From Komagataeibacter rhaeticus (GTDB lineage Bacteria > Pseudomonadota > Alphaproteobacteria > Acetobacterales > Acetobacteraceae): a stretch of 64,000 nucleotides of DNA. Shown here one piece after another: positions 63,190-64,000 of the stretch; position 1 is the first letter of the stretch, and every line of letters begins with the position of its first letter. Made by a program: the position numbers and the translations under genes. The stretch covers positions 39,785 through 103,784 of the forward strand of contig NZ_NKTZ01000009.1 in the NCBI RefSeq assembly GCF_003207855.1, in the 5' to 3' direction. The notes under the pieces are model-generated. The model saw only the letters and a program-made list of their open reading frames with translations, had not been told where the DNA came from and did no database searches.

Positions 63190-63250
63190 TGGTCCCCATT
63201 TTTCGGACAGGGCGATAAGCTATAATCCGATCTGAGAGAGAACGGGTTTT

Positions 63251-63562
63251 ATGGGCAAGGTTACGCGCAAGAGGTATGCGGCGGAGTTCAAATCACGGGT
63301 TGCCCTGGAAGCGATCCGTGGGGAACTGACGCTGGCGGAACTGGCTTCGAAACATGGGGTGCATCAGACGATGATCGCCCAGTGGAAACGGCAGGCGATC
63401 GAGGGGATGGCGGCGACCTTCTCCGGGAAGACGGTGGCGGAGCCCCCGGTCAGCCCTGCTGATGTGGAGAAACTGCACGCGAAGATAGGCGAGCTTCTCG
63501 TGGAACGGGATTTTTTACGCGATGCCTCTGCTCGGTTGGGCGTGATCAGAGGCGGCAGATGA
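63251..63562 (+). CDS. IS3-family transposase OrfA
   Basis: A 103-residue OrfA. The helix-turn-helix RYAAEFKSRVALEAIRGELTLAELASKHGVHQTMIAQWKRQAIEGM is of the IS3/transposase_8 type. A leucine-zipper-like C-terminal helix follows (VEKLHAKIGELLVERDFL). It binds the IS ends and is normally fused to OrfB by a -1 frameshift. Its stop overlaps the OrfB start as ATGA. Confidence 0.95.
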   Translation: MGKVTRKRYAAEFKSRVALEAIRGELTLAELASKHGVHQTMIAQWKRQAIEGMAATFSGKTVAEPPVSPADVEKLHAKIGELLVERDFLRDASARLGVIRGGR

Positions 63563-64000
63563 TTGACCCGAAGCGAGCGCGTCTGCCGATAATCCGGCAA
63601 TGCACGCTGCTGCAACTCAACCGGTCGGGCGTCTACTATCGGCCTGTGCCACAGAGCGAGGCCAATCTGGAGCTGATGCGGCTGATCGACGCCCAGTTCC
63701 TGGAAACGCCCTATTATGGCTCACGGCAGATGACATGGCATCTGCGCCGCCTGGGACATGAAGTGGGCCGCAAGCGGGTCCGGCGGCTCATGGCGATCAT
63801 GGGCCTTCGGGCGATCTACCAGAAGCCGCGCACGACCGTGCCCCATCCGGAGCATCGGAAATATCCATATCTGCTACGGGATCTGGTCATCAATCGGCCT
63901 AACCAGGTCTGGTGTTCCGATATCACATATATTCCCATGAAACGGGGATTTCTCTATCTCGTGGCGATCATGGACTGGTTCACGCGCAAGGTCCTGTCCT
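63559..64000 (+). CDS. IS3-family transposase OrfB (partial, right end outside window)
   Basis: It begins MIDPKRARLPIIRQCTLLQL and runs open to the window end (147 codons seen). The HTH_21 region ETPYYGSRQMTWHLRRLGHEVGRKRVRRLMAIMGLRAIYQKP is followed by the first part of the rve integrase core, NQVWCSDITYIPM, with the first catalytic Asp. The rest of the DDE site lies outside. No frameshift or stop is seen in the visible part, so the element may be active. Confidence 0.95.
   Translation, partial: MIDPKRARLPIIRQCTLLQLNRSGVYYRPVPQSEANLELMRLIDAQFLETPYYGSRQMTWHLRRLGHEVGRKRVRRLMAIMGLRAIYQKPRTTVPHPEHRKYPYLLRDLVINRPNQVWCSDITYIPMKRGFLYLVAIMDWFTRKVLS

Larger units (their letters stand above)
63190..64000 (+). 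mobile_element. IS3-family insertion sequence (left part; runs off window)
   Basis: The left terminus starts TGGTCCCCATTTTTCGGACA at 63190, directly after FUSC coding sequence. Two overlapping transposase frames follow (63251-63562 and 63559 onward) in the -1 relation typical of IS3-family elements. The right end and target duplication are beyond 64000. The subgroup cannot be fixed without the full element. Confidence 0.9.

Noticed and set aside
61838..63199. 453-codon minus-strand open frame
   Set aside because: Antisense to the second FUSC gene; His/Arg/Gly-rich composition with no domain.

Overview
This window is a GC-rich chromosomal segment of an acetic acid bacterium, most likely Komagataeibacter or a close Gluconacetobacter relative. 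The clues are a pdeA-dgc pair organised like the cdg operons of the cellulose producer Acetobacter xylinum, the alphaproteobacterial-type DksA, a NodT-type efflux lipoprotein, and a dispersed double-hairpin repeat I associate with this family. The genus call is inference; the gene calls come from motifs read in the translated sequence.

Regions. 1-6.7 kb: a MarR-HlyD-RbbA drug-export set divergent from a FUSC exporter. 6.9-9.4 kb: GST, a stand-alone Rieske protein, a divergent Rieske-less oxygenase, and a 58-residue RMF-like protein. 9.6-19.1 kb: ClC channel, glnK-amtB, a TonB-dependent receptor, TetR with an efflux lipoprotein, dksA and tRNA-Thr. 19.3-25.2 kb: c-di-GMP turnover operon (haem-PAS phosphodiesterase, PAS diguanylate cyclase, a coupled unknown protein) and an acyltransferase. 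25.4-34.6 kb: mostly housekeeping genes, with a cobalamin riboswitch upstream of cbtA, a lytic transglycosylase, an aldo/keto reductase, a dipeptidase, ahcY and zntB.

34.7-55.6 kb is the most interesting part: about 20 kb of catabolic genes in alternating orientation, separated by AT-rich divergent promoter regions. It has a TonB receptor, a flavin monooxygenase, a LysR regulator, a polyamine-type ABC importer with a fused permease, a two-component LLM monooxygenase and flavin reductase, a 2-hydroxyacid reductase, RidA, a nucleoside hydrolase, a class II aldolase, an Ldh-type dehydrogenase, an M20 deacylase, a DUF1028 protein and an SSS symporter. Together they look like a complete uptake-oxidation-deamination-hydrolysis pathway for a nitrogenous compound that I cannot match to a described pathway. 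Two of the divergent promoter regions carry almost the same dyad, which suggests one regulator.

56.1-64 kb: tRNA-Gly at the edge of the island, then core genes (cnoX-like thioredoxin, LON-domain protein, Trm112-like protein, panC, a small lipoprotein, cysG). Last comes a second FUSC gene whose 3' end is cut by an IS3-family element running off the window.
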